A DNA stretch of 6,073 bases from Fen-7 sp041494285 (GTDB lineage: Archaea > Halobacteriota > Methanosarcinia > Methanotrichales > Methanotrichaceae). The notes under the pieces are model-generated. The model had not been told where the DNA came from. It saw only the letters and a list, made by a program, of their open reading frames with translations, and made no database searches. Shown in pieces: positions 1 through 5,161 of the stretch. The position numbers were made by a program, and so were the translations under genes. Location of the stretch: NCBI GenBank assembly GCA_041494285.1, contig JBGQAL010000159.1, positions 1 through 6,073 of the forward strand, written 5' to 3'. Numbering within the stretch: the first letter of the stretch is position 1; each line of letters starts with the position of its first letter.

Positions 1-372
1 TATCAGGAAACGGTTCCTGAAAAGGATGTCAGTCTCGTAGACCGCCTTGACCCCAGGATGTTCCCGCACCCGGTCTCTCAGGCTGCGCACTTCCTTGGGG
101 TCCTTGGTGGTGATCTTCAGCATACTCTTTGGTACCACTTGGTATCCGATTGGTTCGAAGCGGTCTACTGGCTCGACCTCAAGGCCCATTTCTATAAGAT
201 CTTGGGTGACTTTATCCAGCGCGCCTTCCTTGACGCCTGCGTAAAAATAAGGCCGGAACCCGGCCACCCTGCAGGTGACAGACTTGCCGTCCTCAGTCTC
301 CCCGAAGAGCTGAACCAGAGGTCTCTTCTGGGAGTCGTAGGTGTAGTTGGCGTCCAGGATCTGGAAGATCAT
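1..372 (-). CDS. polB: Family B DNA polymerase (PolB), N-terminal part, cut by the window edge
   Basis: This is the first 124 codons of an archaeal family B replicative or repair DNA polymerase; the rest lies outside the window. It starts at an ATG (372-370) and opens MIFQILDANYTYD. It continues with a GFRPYFYA block near residues 38-45, a FEPIGYQ block near 72-78, and REHPGV..VYETDILFRNRFL near 103-123. This order matches the N-terminal domain of euryarchaeal PolB enzymes. From family knowledge, that domain includes the pocket that senses template uracil; Tyr10 and Pro41 fall where Tyr7 and Pro36 of the Pyrococcus enzyme lie. The exonuclease and polymerase motifs would come later and cannot be seen. 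The start is favoured because a TATA-like box lies about 27 bases upstream, with no room for a leader. The reading frame is clean throughout. Confidence 0.93.
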   Translation of the reverse strand, partial: MIFQILDANYTYDSQKRPLVQLFGETEDGKSVTCRVAGFRPYFYAGVKEGALDKVTQDLIEMGLEVEPVDRFEPIGYQVVPKSMLKITTKDPKEVRSLRDRVREHPGVKAVYETDILFRNRFLI

Positions 373-393
373 CGCTTATAAATAGAAATTTTT

Positions 394-403
394 CCTTAAA
401 TAA
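394..403 (-). promoter_or_regulatory. TATA box candidate for polB, leaderless spacing
   Basis: On the minus strand the bases read TTATTTAAGG, centred about 27 bases before the polB ATG. That spacing would put transcription start on or next to the start codon, giving a leaderless mRNA, and no Shine-Dalgarno is visible in the gap. A second AT-rich stretch, TTTATAAG, lies only a few bases from the ATG, too close to serve this start. Assignment is by pattern only. Confidence 0.45.
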
Positions 404-462
404 CTACCTAATCGCAATAGCTACATTATTGGTGGCTGCCAATCTCCAATCTGCGGAGCGAC

Positions 463-600
463 CTATCGCGTCAGCATGGCCGGGTCGGGCAGGTTGTCGG
501 AGTCCCCCAGGCTTTCGTCATCGAGGCAGAATATGTCCAGGCTGGCCCTCAGAATTATTTTTTCTGAGGCTTCAGTGCAATTCCGCCAGCTCTTACTCAT
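463..600 (-). CDS. Small ORF of unknown function, 45 aa, coupled to the ORF upstream
   Basis: I do not recognise this product. It opens MSKSWRNCTEASEKIILRAS, and its second half is acidic (DIFCLDDESLGDSD), with two Cys (residues 8 and 25) too far apart to form an obvious metal site. Its ATG overlaps the TGA of the preceding small ORF as ATGA, the usual geometry of translational coupling, and it is co-directional with tgt. A weak GAAGG lies about 9 bases upstream. It is short, and a plus-strand ORF is also open across the same bases (476-871), so chance openness cannot be excluded. The charge pattern and the coupled start make the minus strand the better reading. Confidence 0.35.
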   Translation of the reverse strand: MSKSWRNCTEASEKIILRASLDIFCLDDESLGDSDNLPDPAMLTR

Positions 601-823
601 GGAACTGCGCCTTCACGCTTCAACTCTTCTTGAATCATCACGATTTTCGCCTTCAGCTCCGGGATATCCTTCTTCCCTGCAATCTGGACATATAATCCTC
701 AATATTTTGGATAATATCTATTTCAGAATGACGACTTTCAATATCTATCTTTATTTTATTAAAGAAGAATATATCTTCAGTATTTTGACCTATAAAATCT
801 GTAAGGATACCGCTATCGATCAA
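597..823 (-). pseudogene. Frameshifted small ORF overlapping the tgt stop, unknown function
   Basis: Two minus-strand frames join into a 75-residue helical, charged protein if one base is restored. The first part, from a TTG at 823-821 inside the last codons of tgt, reads LIDSGILTDFIGQ and later IIQNIEDYMSRLQ. The second part reads GKKDIPELKAKIVMIQEELK and stops at the TGA at 599-597. The break is at GGG (about 675-677): a fourth G would give CAG GGG AAG AAG and a single open frame. As it stands, the upstream frame hits a TGA at 655-653. The bases (about 670-840) are much richer in AT than tgt. It may be a decayed gene, a sequencing slip in a G-run, or, less likely, two unrelated frames. No family recognised. 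Confidence 0.35.
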
Positions 824-2054
824 TTTTATTATATAGATCCGACCCCAGCCATTTTCCCTTCAGTTCCATAAAAGTGCCGTTATTTATCGATTCCCTGATC
901 TCCTTCATGAGGTATTGCATGAAGTGAAGGTTGTGCATCGATGCCAGACGGAAGTAGGAAAGCTCGTTGGCAAGGTAGAGATGCCTCAAATAGGCTCTCG
1001 AGTATCTCCTACACGTCGGGCAGCGGCAATTAGGATCTATGGGCGTTCCATCGTCTTTGAACTGTGCAGACTTTATGTGTATCCTGAACTTATTCTTAGG
1101 CCCACCACCAGATTCGGGGACAATGAACGCACCACCCCTCCTAGCAACTCTTGTAGGGAAGACGCAGTCGAAGGTGTCGATTCCTCGCTCTACGCACTCA
1201 AAGATATCGTCGACCTCTCCAATTCCCAGCAAGTGCCTGGGCCGGTCGTCAAGTTGGGGCTCCACCCAATCGAGGACTTGATGCATATCCTTCTTGCAGT
1301 TTCCGAGAGATCCGCCGATGGCCATACCGTCGAAGGGAAGCGATTTGATGAACTCTGTGCTCTCCGCCCGAAGGTCCTCGAACCAGCCTCCCTGGATTAT
1401 GCCGTAGATGGCCTGTCTTTCGTCGTGGTGCTTCAAGGAAAGCCCGGCCCATTCGTGCGTTCGTTCCATGGCTTCTTTTGTGTAATCGTAATCCGAAAGC
1501 GGGGAGGTGCACTCGTCAAAGGCCATGATGACGTCCGAGCCCAAGTTGGACTGAATCTGCATGGACGATTTGGCATCGAGGAACTGCCAGGTGCCATCAT
1601 AGAAGGACTTGAAGGAGATACCCTGATCTGTGATCTTTGTTAAGTTCTCTTTCTTCCCTACGTTATCCTCAGTTGTTCTTCCGTGCGGGAAGACTCCGCC
1701 TATTTTGTTTATGTTGTCCTCTCTTCCGCACCCCAGGGAGAAGGCCTGGAATCCTCCCGAGTCGCTTAAAATCGGCCGGTCAAAGGACATGAATCTGTGC
1801 AAGCCCCCAAGCTTCTTGATCAGCTCGTCTCCAGGTTTCAAGTGAAGGTGATAGGTGTTGGCTAGGACGCACTGCAAACCCAGTGCGTCTAGGTCATCGG
1901 AGCCCAAAGCTCTGACGGAGGCTAGCGTAGCCACCGGCACGAAGTAGGGAGTATCGATGTAACCGCGCCTGGTCTTTATGACTCCCAACCTGGCCCTCGA
2001 CTCTTTGTCTTCTTTCAGTATCTTAAAAGTGAACCCTGATACGTTGCTTTTCAA
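813..2054 (-). CDS. tgt: Bacterial-type tRNA-guanine transglycosylase (Tgt), 413 aa
   Basis: Tgt exchanges a tRNA guanine for a 7-deazaguanine base; the bacterial type acts at wobble position 34 in the queuosine pathway. The catalytic pair is visible: Asp98 in ILSDSGGFQAF and the nucleophile Asp296 in GIDTFDCVFPTR. The zinc site is Cys343, Cys345, Cys348 and His374, with the same spacing as in the E. coli enzyme. The protein lacks the C-terminal PUA region of archaeosine transglycosylases and is much shorter than they are, so it is not the G15 enzyme. It has about 30 extra residues (roughly 109-138) between the SLG and KIT blocks. Gly251 stands where preQ1-using enzymes have Val233 (Zymomonas numbering), whereas Cys182 (Cys158 there) is kept. 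The start is a TTG at 2054-2052 with GGGGAG ten bases upstream; no ATG exists upstream in frame. It follows a small ORF and a membrane protein on the same strand. Confidence 0.93.
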   Translation of the reverse strand: MKSNVSGFTFKILKEDKESRARLGVIKTRRGYIDTPYFVPVATLASVRALGSDDLDALGLQCVLANTYHLHLKPGDELIKKLGGLHRFMSFDRPILSDSGGFQAFSLGCGREDNINKIGGVFPHGRTTEDNVGKKENLTKITDQGISFKSFYDGTWQFLDAKSSMQIQSNLGSDVIMAFDECTSPLSDYDYTKEAMERTHEWAGLSLKHHDERQAIYGIIQGGWFEDLRAESTEFIKSLPFDGMAIGGSLGNCKKDMHQVLDWVEPQLDDRPRHLLGIGEVDDIFECVERGIDTFDCVFPTRVARRGGAFIVPESGGGPKNKFRIHIKSAQFKDDGTPIDPNCRCPTCRRYSRAYLRHLYLANELSYFRLASMHNLHFMQYLMKEIRESINNGTFMELKGKWLGSDLYNKIDR

Positions 2055-2090
2055 CTTTCGGTATCTCCCCAGTCTCGATCTCGATAGCTT

Positions 2091-2210
2091 TTATCCTTGC
2101 ATCACTATCTTGGCTTTGCTACATAACAGTGCATCGATTAAACTCTTATCGAGGCCGTTTGGCCAGCAAAATAGCGCCGCTCCCCAGCGAGCCTGCTGAT
2201 GGAATAACAT
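2091..2210 (-). CDS. Possible 39-residue protein between the membrane protein gene and tgt
   Basis: This short ORF is not recognised. It starts with an ATG one base after the TAG of the membrane protein gene, with GGAG eight bases before the ATG, and ends 36 bases before the tgt start. It opens MLFHQQARWGAALFCWPNGL and continues into a Leu/Lys-rich tail ending KIVMQG. A Shine-Dalgarno at good spacing, the near-abutting stop and start, and the way it fills the gap between two co-directional genes support it. Its small size and lack of a known relative count against it. If real it would be the middle gene of a three-gene transcript. Confidence 0.35.
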   Translation of the reverse strand: MLFHQQARWGAALFCWPNGLDKSLIDALLCSKAKIVMQG

Positions 2211-2211
2211 C

Positions 2212-2706
2212 CTAGTCTCTCCAAGACCTTCTTCCCAGCTCCAGCCAGATGTTGACCAGAGAGATGCTGATGAGGTTCAACGTAGTTGCCGCGTACCACA
2301 GGTAAGACTCAGTGGTGCTCAGATTCTTGATCCAGCCGGACCACAGGACAAAGCAGATGATGGAGAAGGAGAGGAAGGTGTCGATGGCCAGAAAGAGCCT
2401 GGGCCTTCCAAAGAAGCGACCGACTTGGGCGATGGTGCAGTACTCAAAAGGCGATTCGCGGCCAGAGAGGTGAAAGAACATTCGTGCCAGGTTCATGGCC
2501 AGGTCCACTGACGCCCAGGCGATGATCAGCCAGCCGAAGAGAGGCAGGAAAGATGACTGCTCCACGCCGATGCGAATGCTCAAGACGCCTAAGAGCAGCT
2601 TGAAAATGCAGAAGGGGACGCCGATGGTCAGGGCCTGGAAGGTGGGGGTTTGGAAGAAGCTGGATTCTATATTCAGAGGAGGATCTTTCGATAGTTGGTT
2701 TTTCAT
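2212..2706 (-). CDS. Four-helix integral membrane protein of unknown function, 164 aa
   Basis: I do not recognise the family. From the ATG at 2706-2704 the protein begins MKNQLSKDPPLNIESSFFQ and has four hydrophobic stretches at about residues 24-45, 52-72, 103-125 and 133-154. There are basic loops (RFFGRPR) and a charged C-terminus (ELGRRSWRD). No signal peptide or catalytic motif is seen. The same frame is open back to an ATG at 2850 (212 aa). I prefer the shorter start for two reasons. GAGG lies five bases before it, and the extra N-terminus lies partly on the antisense of a pyrB relic at 2827-2928. TTATATAA at 2789-2796 is a possible promoter for the shorter form. It is followed at one base by a small ORF and then tgt, so a shared transcript is likely. 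Any link to uptake of a Tgt substrate is speculation. Confidence 0.7.
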   Translation of the reverse strand: MKNQLSKDPPLNIESSFFQTPTFQALTIGVPFCIFKLLLGVLSIRIGVEQSSFLPLFGWLIIAWASVDLAMNLARMFFHLSGRESPFEYCTIAQVGRFFGRPRLFLAIDTFLSFSIICFVLWSGWIKNLSTTESYLWYAATTLNLISISLVNIWLELGRRSWRD

Positions 2707-2826
2707 TTTTCCCTCGATGACGATATATCCAGTTTGCGGGTTTAAGTATATCTCGACGACCTCGCCTGTTGTCGCATGCGCCGCAAAATTATATAACCAA
2801 TCGACTAGATTGTAATCAAAGCGAAA

Positions 2827-2928
2827 ATGCTCTAAGGTAAAGATTCTCATCTTCTGTTCTTGGAACTATCCTCGCACACCAGGACTTCTTTTGAGACGGC
2901 CATGAAGCGCCTGGCGCTCAACTCTTAG
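2827..2928 (+). pseudogene. Relic of a second pyrB-like aspartate carbamoyltransferase gene
   Basis: The plus strand encodes a fragment that aligns without gaps to residues 39-67 of the intact PyrB at 3652-4575. From the GK at 2836, 18 of 26 residues agree, including SFETAMKRL; at the DNA level 47 of 60 bases (2854-2913) match pyrB bases 3793-3852. The relic is dead. An in-frame TAA replaces the Ser codon at 2833, the phosphate-binding EPSTRTR has become ELSSHTR, and after KRL the frame leaves the family and stops at TAG 2926. Upstream of about 2820 I cannot follow the homology. It lies just before the hicBA promoter and on the same strand as pyrB, so it may mark a partial duplication, or an old pyrB position broken by the hicBA segment. 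Confidence 0.72.
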
Positions 2929-2936
2929 CGACCTAG

Positions 2937-2945
2937 ATATATATG
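2937..2945 (+). promoter_or_regulatory. TATA box for hicBA, leaderless spacing
   Basis: The sequence GATATATAT lies with its centre about 25 bases before the ATG at 2966-2968, the expected spacing for a leaderless archaeal transcript starting at that ATG (or at the in-frame ATG at 2963). No Shine-Dalgarno precedes the ATG. This supports the upstream ATG, rather than the GTG at 2991, as the original hicB start. Confidence 0.5.
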
Positions 2946-2990
2946 AACCGACCAATGAGTAAATGATGAAAGCCCTGAAGTTACCGTATC

Positions 2991-3203
2991 GTGCTAAAGA
3001 AGGACCCCGATGAAGGCGTTTACATCGTATCGGTCCCTTCCCTTCCAGACTGCCATACTTTTGGAAAGACGGTAGAAGAGGCTATCGAGATGGCCAAAGA
3101 GGCCATTGAGGGATATATCGAAACTCTCATAGATCTCGGCAAAGAAGTTCCAACCGAAGAGGGCTCATTGGAATATACCGTAATAGTTGAAGCCCATGCC
3201 TAA
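2991..3203 (+). CDS. hicB: HicB-family antitoxin, N-terminus apparently frameshifted
   Basis: HicB-type proteins neutralise the HicA mRNA interferase with which they are paired. The open frame from GTG 2991 gives 70 residues with the family core: KDPDEGVYIVSVPSLPDCHT, then a helix TVEEAIEMAKEAIEGYIETL, and a last strand YTVIVEA. It is the short form, with no added DNA-binding domain. The GTG start would lose the first beta strand. The same frame upstream encodes YRIV directly before it but meets a TGA at 2976. An ATG at 2966 in another frame encodes MKALK, so removing one T from the TT at 2981-2982 gives MKALKYRIVLKKDPDEG, a normal HicB N-terminus. The gene is thus either damaged or carries a sequencing insertion. 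Its stop overlaps the hicA start. Confidence 0.8.
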   Translation: MLKKDPDEGVYIVSVPSLPDCHTFGKTVEEAIEMAKEAIEGYIETLIDLGKEVPTEEGSLEYTVIVEAHA

Positions 3204-3414
3204 GCTGCCTTCGATTTCCCCTGAGGAACTAGCGAAGGAAAAGGATGGATTTGTTCTTAAGCGGGTGAAAGGCAGCCATCACACATATTACCATCCACGA
3301 AAAGATCGCGTAACGGTTATTCCATTCAATAGCAAGGATGTTCCCAAAAAGCTCCTCTGCAAGATACTCAAGGAAGCGGACATAAGCAGGGAAGAGCTAC
3401 GGGACCTGTTATGA
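3196..3414 (+). CDS. hicA: HicA-family mRNA interferase toxin, 72 aa
   Basis: HicA toxins are small double-stranded-RNA-binding-fold proteins that cleave mRNA and are held in check by HicB. The hallmark KGSHHTYYHP is present, with the catalytic His in the GSHH motif (residues 26-29). It is followed by RVTVIPFNSKDVPKKLL and the C-terminal helix DISREELRDLL. I start at ATG 3196 because MPKLPSISPEEL is the typical N-terminus; a TTG at 3187 would add three residues. The ATG overlaps the hicB TAA by eight bases, so the pair is translationally coupled, antitoxin first. The first helix (EELAKEKDGF) is about two residues shorter than the usual form as I recall it. If hicB is truly broken, tolerance of this toxin implies weak activity, weak expression or another antidote. 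Confidence 0.87.
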   Translation: MPKLPSISPEELAKEKDGFVLKRVKGSHHTYYHPRKDRVTVIPFNSKDVPKKLLCKILKEADISREELRDLL

Positions 3415-3507
3415 AAAATATAAGCAGTAGAAAGATCTGGCCCTAATCTTCTTCGAACGCATATCAGAGCGCCGAGTTACGGAATTCATCTGATAAAAGT
3501 GACAGGA

Positions 3508-3532
3508 CACTTGCCAGCCCTGTGGCCAGGTG
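3508..3532 (+). repeat. Imperfect hairpin in the hicA-pyrB gap
   Basis: CACTTG pairs with CAGGTG (six pairs, one of them G-T), then a one-base bulge, then CCA pairs with TGG, with a six-base loop GCCCTG. It lies about 50 bases before the T-run at 3585, too far to form one intrinsic terminator with it. No function can be assigned. The rest of the 237-base gap between hicA and pyrB holds no gene that I can support. Confidence 0.3.
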
Positions 3533-3584
3533 CGAATAATGCGATGTCTGGATTGGAACGGACAAGAAAGTCACTGGCGCCGAA

Positions 3585-3594
3585 TTTTTTTTTT
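3585..3594 (+). terminator. T-run terminator candidate after hicA
   Basis: Ten consecutive T on the plus strand lie between the hicA stop and the pyrB start. Runs of T on the coding strand are sufficient to end transcription in many archaea. It would separate the hicBA transcript from pyrBI. No hairpin adjoins it. Confidence 0.5.
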
Positions 3595-3623
3595 GATTAA
3601 GATTCATAGGATTATCAGAAGCG

Positions 3624-3644
3624 TTATATCCCATACTGTTGAGG
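3624..3644 (+). promoter_or_regulatory. pyrB start region: TATA-like TTATAT and Shine-Dalgarno GAGG
   Basis: TTATAT (3624-3629) lies about 25 bases before the pyrB ATG, which would make a leaderless message. Yet GAGG (3641-3644) sits seven bases before the same ATG, which would serve a message with a leader from a promoter further upstream. The sequence alone does not decide which applies. No pyrimidine attenuator or operator is seen. Confidence 0.4.
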
Positions 3645-3651
3645 AATAATC

Positions 3652-4575
3652 ATGTTCAAGAAGAGGCACGTCCTCTCCATGCGGGACTTCTCCAGAGAGG
3701 AGATCGACTCCGTCCTCGACCTGGCATCGGAGCTGGAGCCCTATGCCCACGGCAAGCGGAGCGATATGCTCTCCGGCAAGATTCTCGCTTTGCTGTTCTT
3801 CGAGCCGTCCACGCGCACGCGCATGTCTTTTGAGACTGCCATGAAGCGTCTGGGCGGCGGAGTGATCAACCTGGGCCCGGCAGAGGGCAGCTCGATCTCG
3901 AAAGGTGAGTCTCTGGCCGATACGGTGCGGGTTATAGGCGGCTATGCGGACGCCTTGGTCATCCGCCATCCCAAAGAGGGCTCGGCCCGCCTTGCCTCGG
4001 AGTTCTCGCCAGTGCCCGTCCTGAACGCAGGCGACGGAGCGGGCCACCACCCCACCCAAACTCTCCTGGACCTATACACCATAAAGAAAGAAAGCCACTT
4101 GGAGAACCTGAGCATTGCACTGGTAGGCGACCTCAAGTACGGCCGGACAGTTCACTCTCTGGCCTATGCCTTATCCCTTTACGGTGCGGACATAACCCTT
4201 GTCTCGCCGCCGACGCTTCGAATGCCCGAGCAGATAAAGTCCGACCTTTCCAGCAAGAATACCAAGGTTCGCGAGACCTGTGATCTGAGCGAGGTCGTAC
4301 GAAACGTTGATGTCCTCTACATGACTAGAATCCAGAGAGAGAGATTCCCCGATCCTGTGGAGTATAAAAAAGTGGCCAGAAGCTACCGGATCACTCCGGA
4401 GTACCTGGCCGGAGTGAGGGAGAATCTGATCATAATGCATCCACTGCCCAGAGTTGACGAGATATCGCCGTCTTTGGACTCAACCAAGCACGCGATGTAC
4501 TTCAAACAAAGCTTCTACGGTGTCACGGTGCGGATGGCCCTCCTAAAGATGCTGATAGGCGATGAGAGCAATTAA
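3652..4575 (+). CDS. pyrB: Aspartate carbamoyltransferase catalytic chain, 307 aa
   Basis: PyrB joins carbamoyl phosphate and aspartate to make N-carbamoyl-aspartate, the first committed step of pyrimidine synthesis, as the trimeric core of a PyrB/PyrI holoenzyme. The carbamoyl phosphate site is FFEPSTRTRMSFE (residues 49-61; Ser53, Thr54, Arg55). The loop contributed by the neighbouring subunit is GSSISKGESLADT with Lys84. Further on come GHHPTQTLLD (His133), GDLKYGRTVHS (Arg165), TRIQRERF (Arg226, Gln228) and MHPLPRVDEI (residues 262-271). Length and order fit the family and no active residue is missing. The ATG start has GAGG seven bases upstream. pyrI follows 45 bases after the stop, so the two are probably cotranscribed. 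A dead fragment of a similar gene lies 939 bases upstream. Confidence 0.97.
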   Translation: MFKKRHVLSMRDFSREEIDSVLDLASELEPYAHGKRSDMLSGKILALLFFEPSTRTRMSFETAMKRLGGGVINLGPAEGSSISKGESLADTVRVIGGYADALVIRHPKEGSARLASEFSPVPVLNAGDGAGHHPTQTLLDLYTIKKESHLENLSIALVGDLKYGRTVHSLAYALSLYGADITLVSPPTLRMPEQIKSDLSSKNTKVRETCDLSEVVRNVDVLYMTRIQRERFPDPVEYKKVARSYRITPEYLAGVRENLIIMHPLPRVDEISPSLDSTKHAMYFKQSFYGVTVRMALLKMLIGDESN

Positions 4576-4620
4576 AGTCATAGATCTGACACCAAAAAAA
4601 AGGCTAGGAGTGTGATGGAT

Positions 4621-5085
4621 ATGGCCGAAGTCGAGCTAAGAGTCAAACCAATTAAAAGCGGCACTGTAATAGACCACATAGCCGGAGGCCAGGCCCTAAA
4701 CGTCCTGAAGATCCTGGGAATATCCGGAACAACCGACGCAACGGTTTCAGTGGTCATGAACGTTGAGAGTAGCAAGCTAGGCAAGAAGGATATAGTCAAG
4801 GTCGAAGACAGGGAGCTGAAAGAGGAAGAGGTAAACAGAATCGCCCTCATAGCCCCAGATGCCACTATCAACATCATTCGCGACTTTTTGGTGATCGAGA
4901 AGCACCTAGTAGACCTGCCGGACCTGATAATAGACGTTGTACGCTGCCAGAACCCTAGCTGCATATCCAACACCGAGGAGCCTATAAAGTCTAGGATGCT
5001 CGTAAAGACCAAAAATCCTGTCGTGCTCAGGTGCGTTTACTGCGAGCAGCCTATTACTGAGAGGATTGCAGATTACTTAATCTAG
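4621..5085 (+). CDS. pyrI: Aspartate carbamoyltransferase regulatory chain, 154 aa
   Basis: PyrI dimers tie PyrB trimers into the holoenzyme and bind nucleotide effectors such as CTP and ATP. The N-terminal allosteric domain begins MAEVELRVKPIKSGTVIDHI, with GGQALNVLKILGI after it. The C-terminal zinc domain carries Cys109, Cys114, Cys138 and Cys141 (RCQNPSC and RCVYCEQPI), the same numbers as the E. coli protein, which supports this start. GTG 4612 and ATG 4615 are in frame upstream, but GGAG at 4607-4610 lies too close to serve them and ten bases from ATG 4621. The gene follows pyrB by 45 bases, with an A8 run between them, and forms the pyrBI unit. Confidence 0.95.
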   Translation: MAEVELRVKPIKSGTVIDHIAGGQALNVLKILGISGTTDATVSVVMNVESSKLGKKDIVKVEDRELKEEEVNRIALIAPDATINIIRDFLVIEKHLVDLPDLIIDVVRCQNPSCISNTEEPIKSRMLVKTKNPVVLRCVYCEQPITERIADYLI

Positions 5086-5111
5086 GGGATTGCCCTGCGG
5101 CAGACAGAAAG

Positions 5112-5120
5112 CATATAAAT
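5112..5120 (+). promoter_or_regulatory. TATA box candidate for the FKBP isomerase gene
   Basis: CATATAAAT lies in the 76-base gap after pyrI. A start of transcription about 25 bases on, near 5140, gives a leader of roughly 20 bases to ATG 5162 or 10 to ATG 5150. It suggests this gene can be transcribed apart from pyrBI, and it argues against the far upstream TTG 5090 as a start. Confidence 0.45.
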
Positions 5121-5161
5121 TAGATCCGGTGAACAGCAACAAAGCTAGGATGGATTTCAAG

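Noticed and set aside
58..381. A 107-codon plus-strand ORF at the left edge
   Set aside because: It is antisense to the clear PolB N-terminus.
476..871. A 131-codon plus-strand ORF across the region after tgt
   Set aside because: It runs into the tgt coding region antisense and has a low-complexity, Ser/Leu-rich product; the minus-strand small ORFs explain the openness better, though not with certainty.
915..1643. A 242-codon plus-strand ORF inside tgt
   Set aside because: It lies wholly antisense to tgt, whose catalytic and zinc motifs are in the other strand; its protein has no recognisable pattern.
2906..2918. Perfect inverted repeat AGCGCC-T-GGCGCT between divergent genes, as an operator
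   Set aside because: Its left half is derived from the pyrB relic (the KRL codons), so the symmetry is probably incidental; a second copy or conservation would be needed.
2963..2969. ATGATGA as a C box of a C/D guide RNA
   Set aside because: The nearest CTGA lies too close for a guide segment and the bases coincide with the hicB start codons; no full C, D', C', D set is found.
4612..4620. GTG 4612 or ATG 4615 as the pyrI start
   Set aside because: The Shine-Dalgarno GGAG is too close to them, and only ATG 4621 gives the usual N-terminus and cysteine numbering.
5090..5161. Upstream TTG 5090 as the FKBP start
   Set aside because: It would put the TATA box inside the coding region and add an N-terminus unlike the family; ATG 5162 or 5150 fits better.
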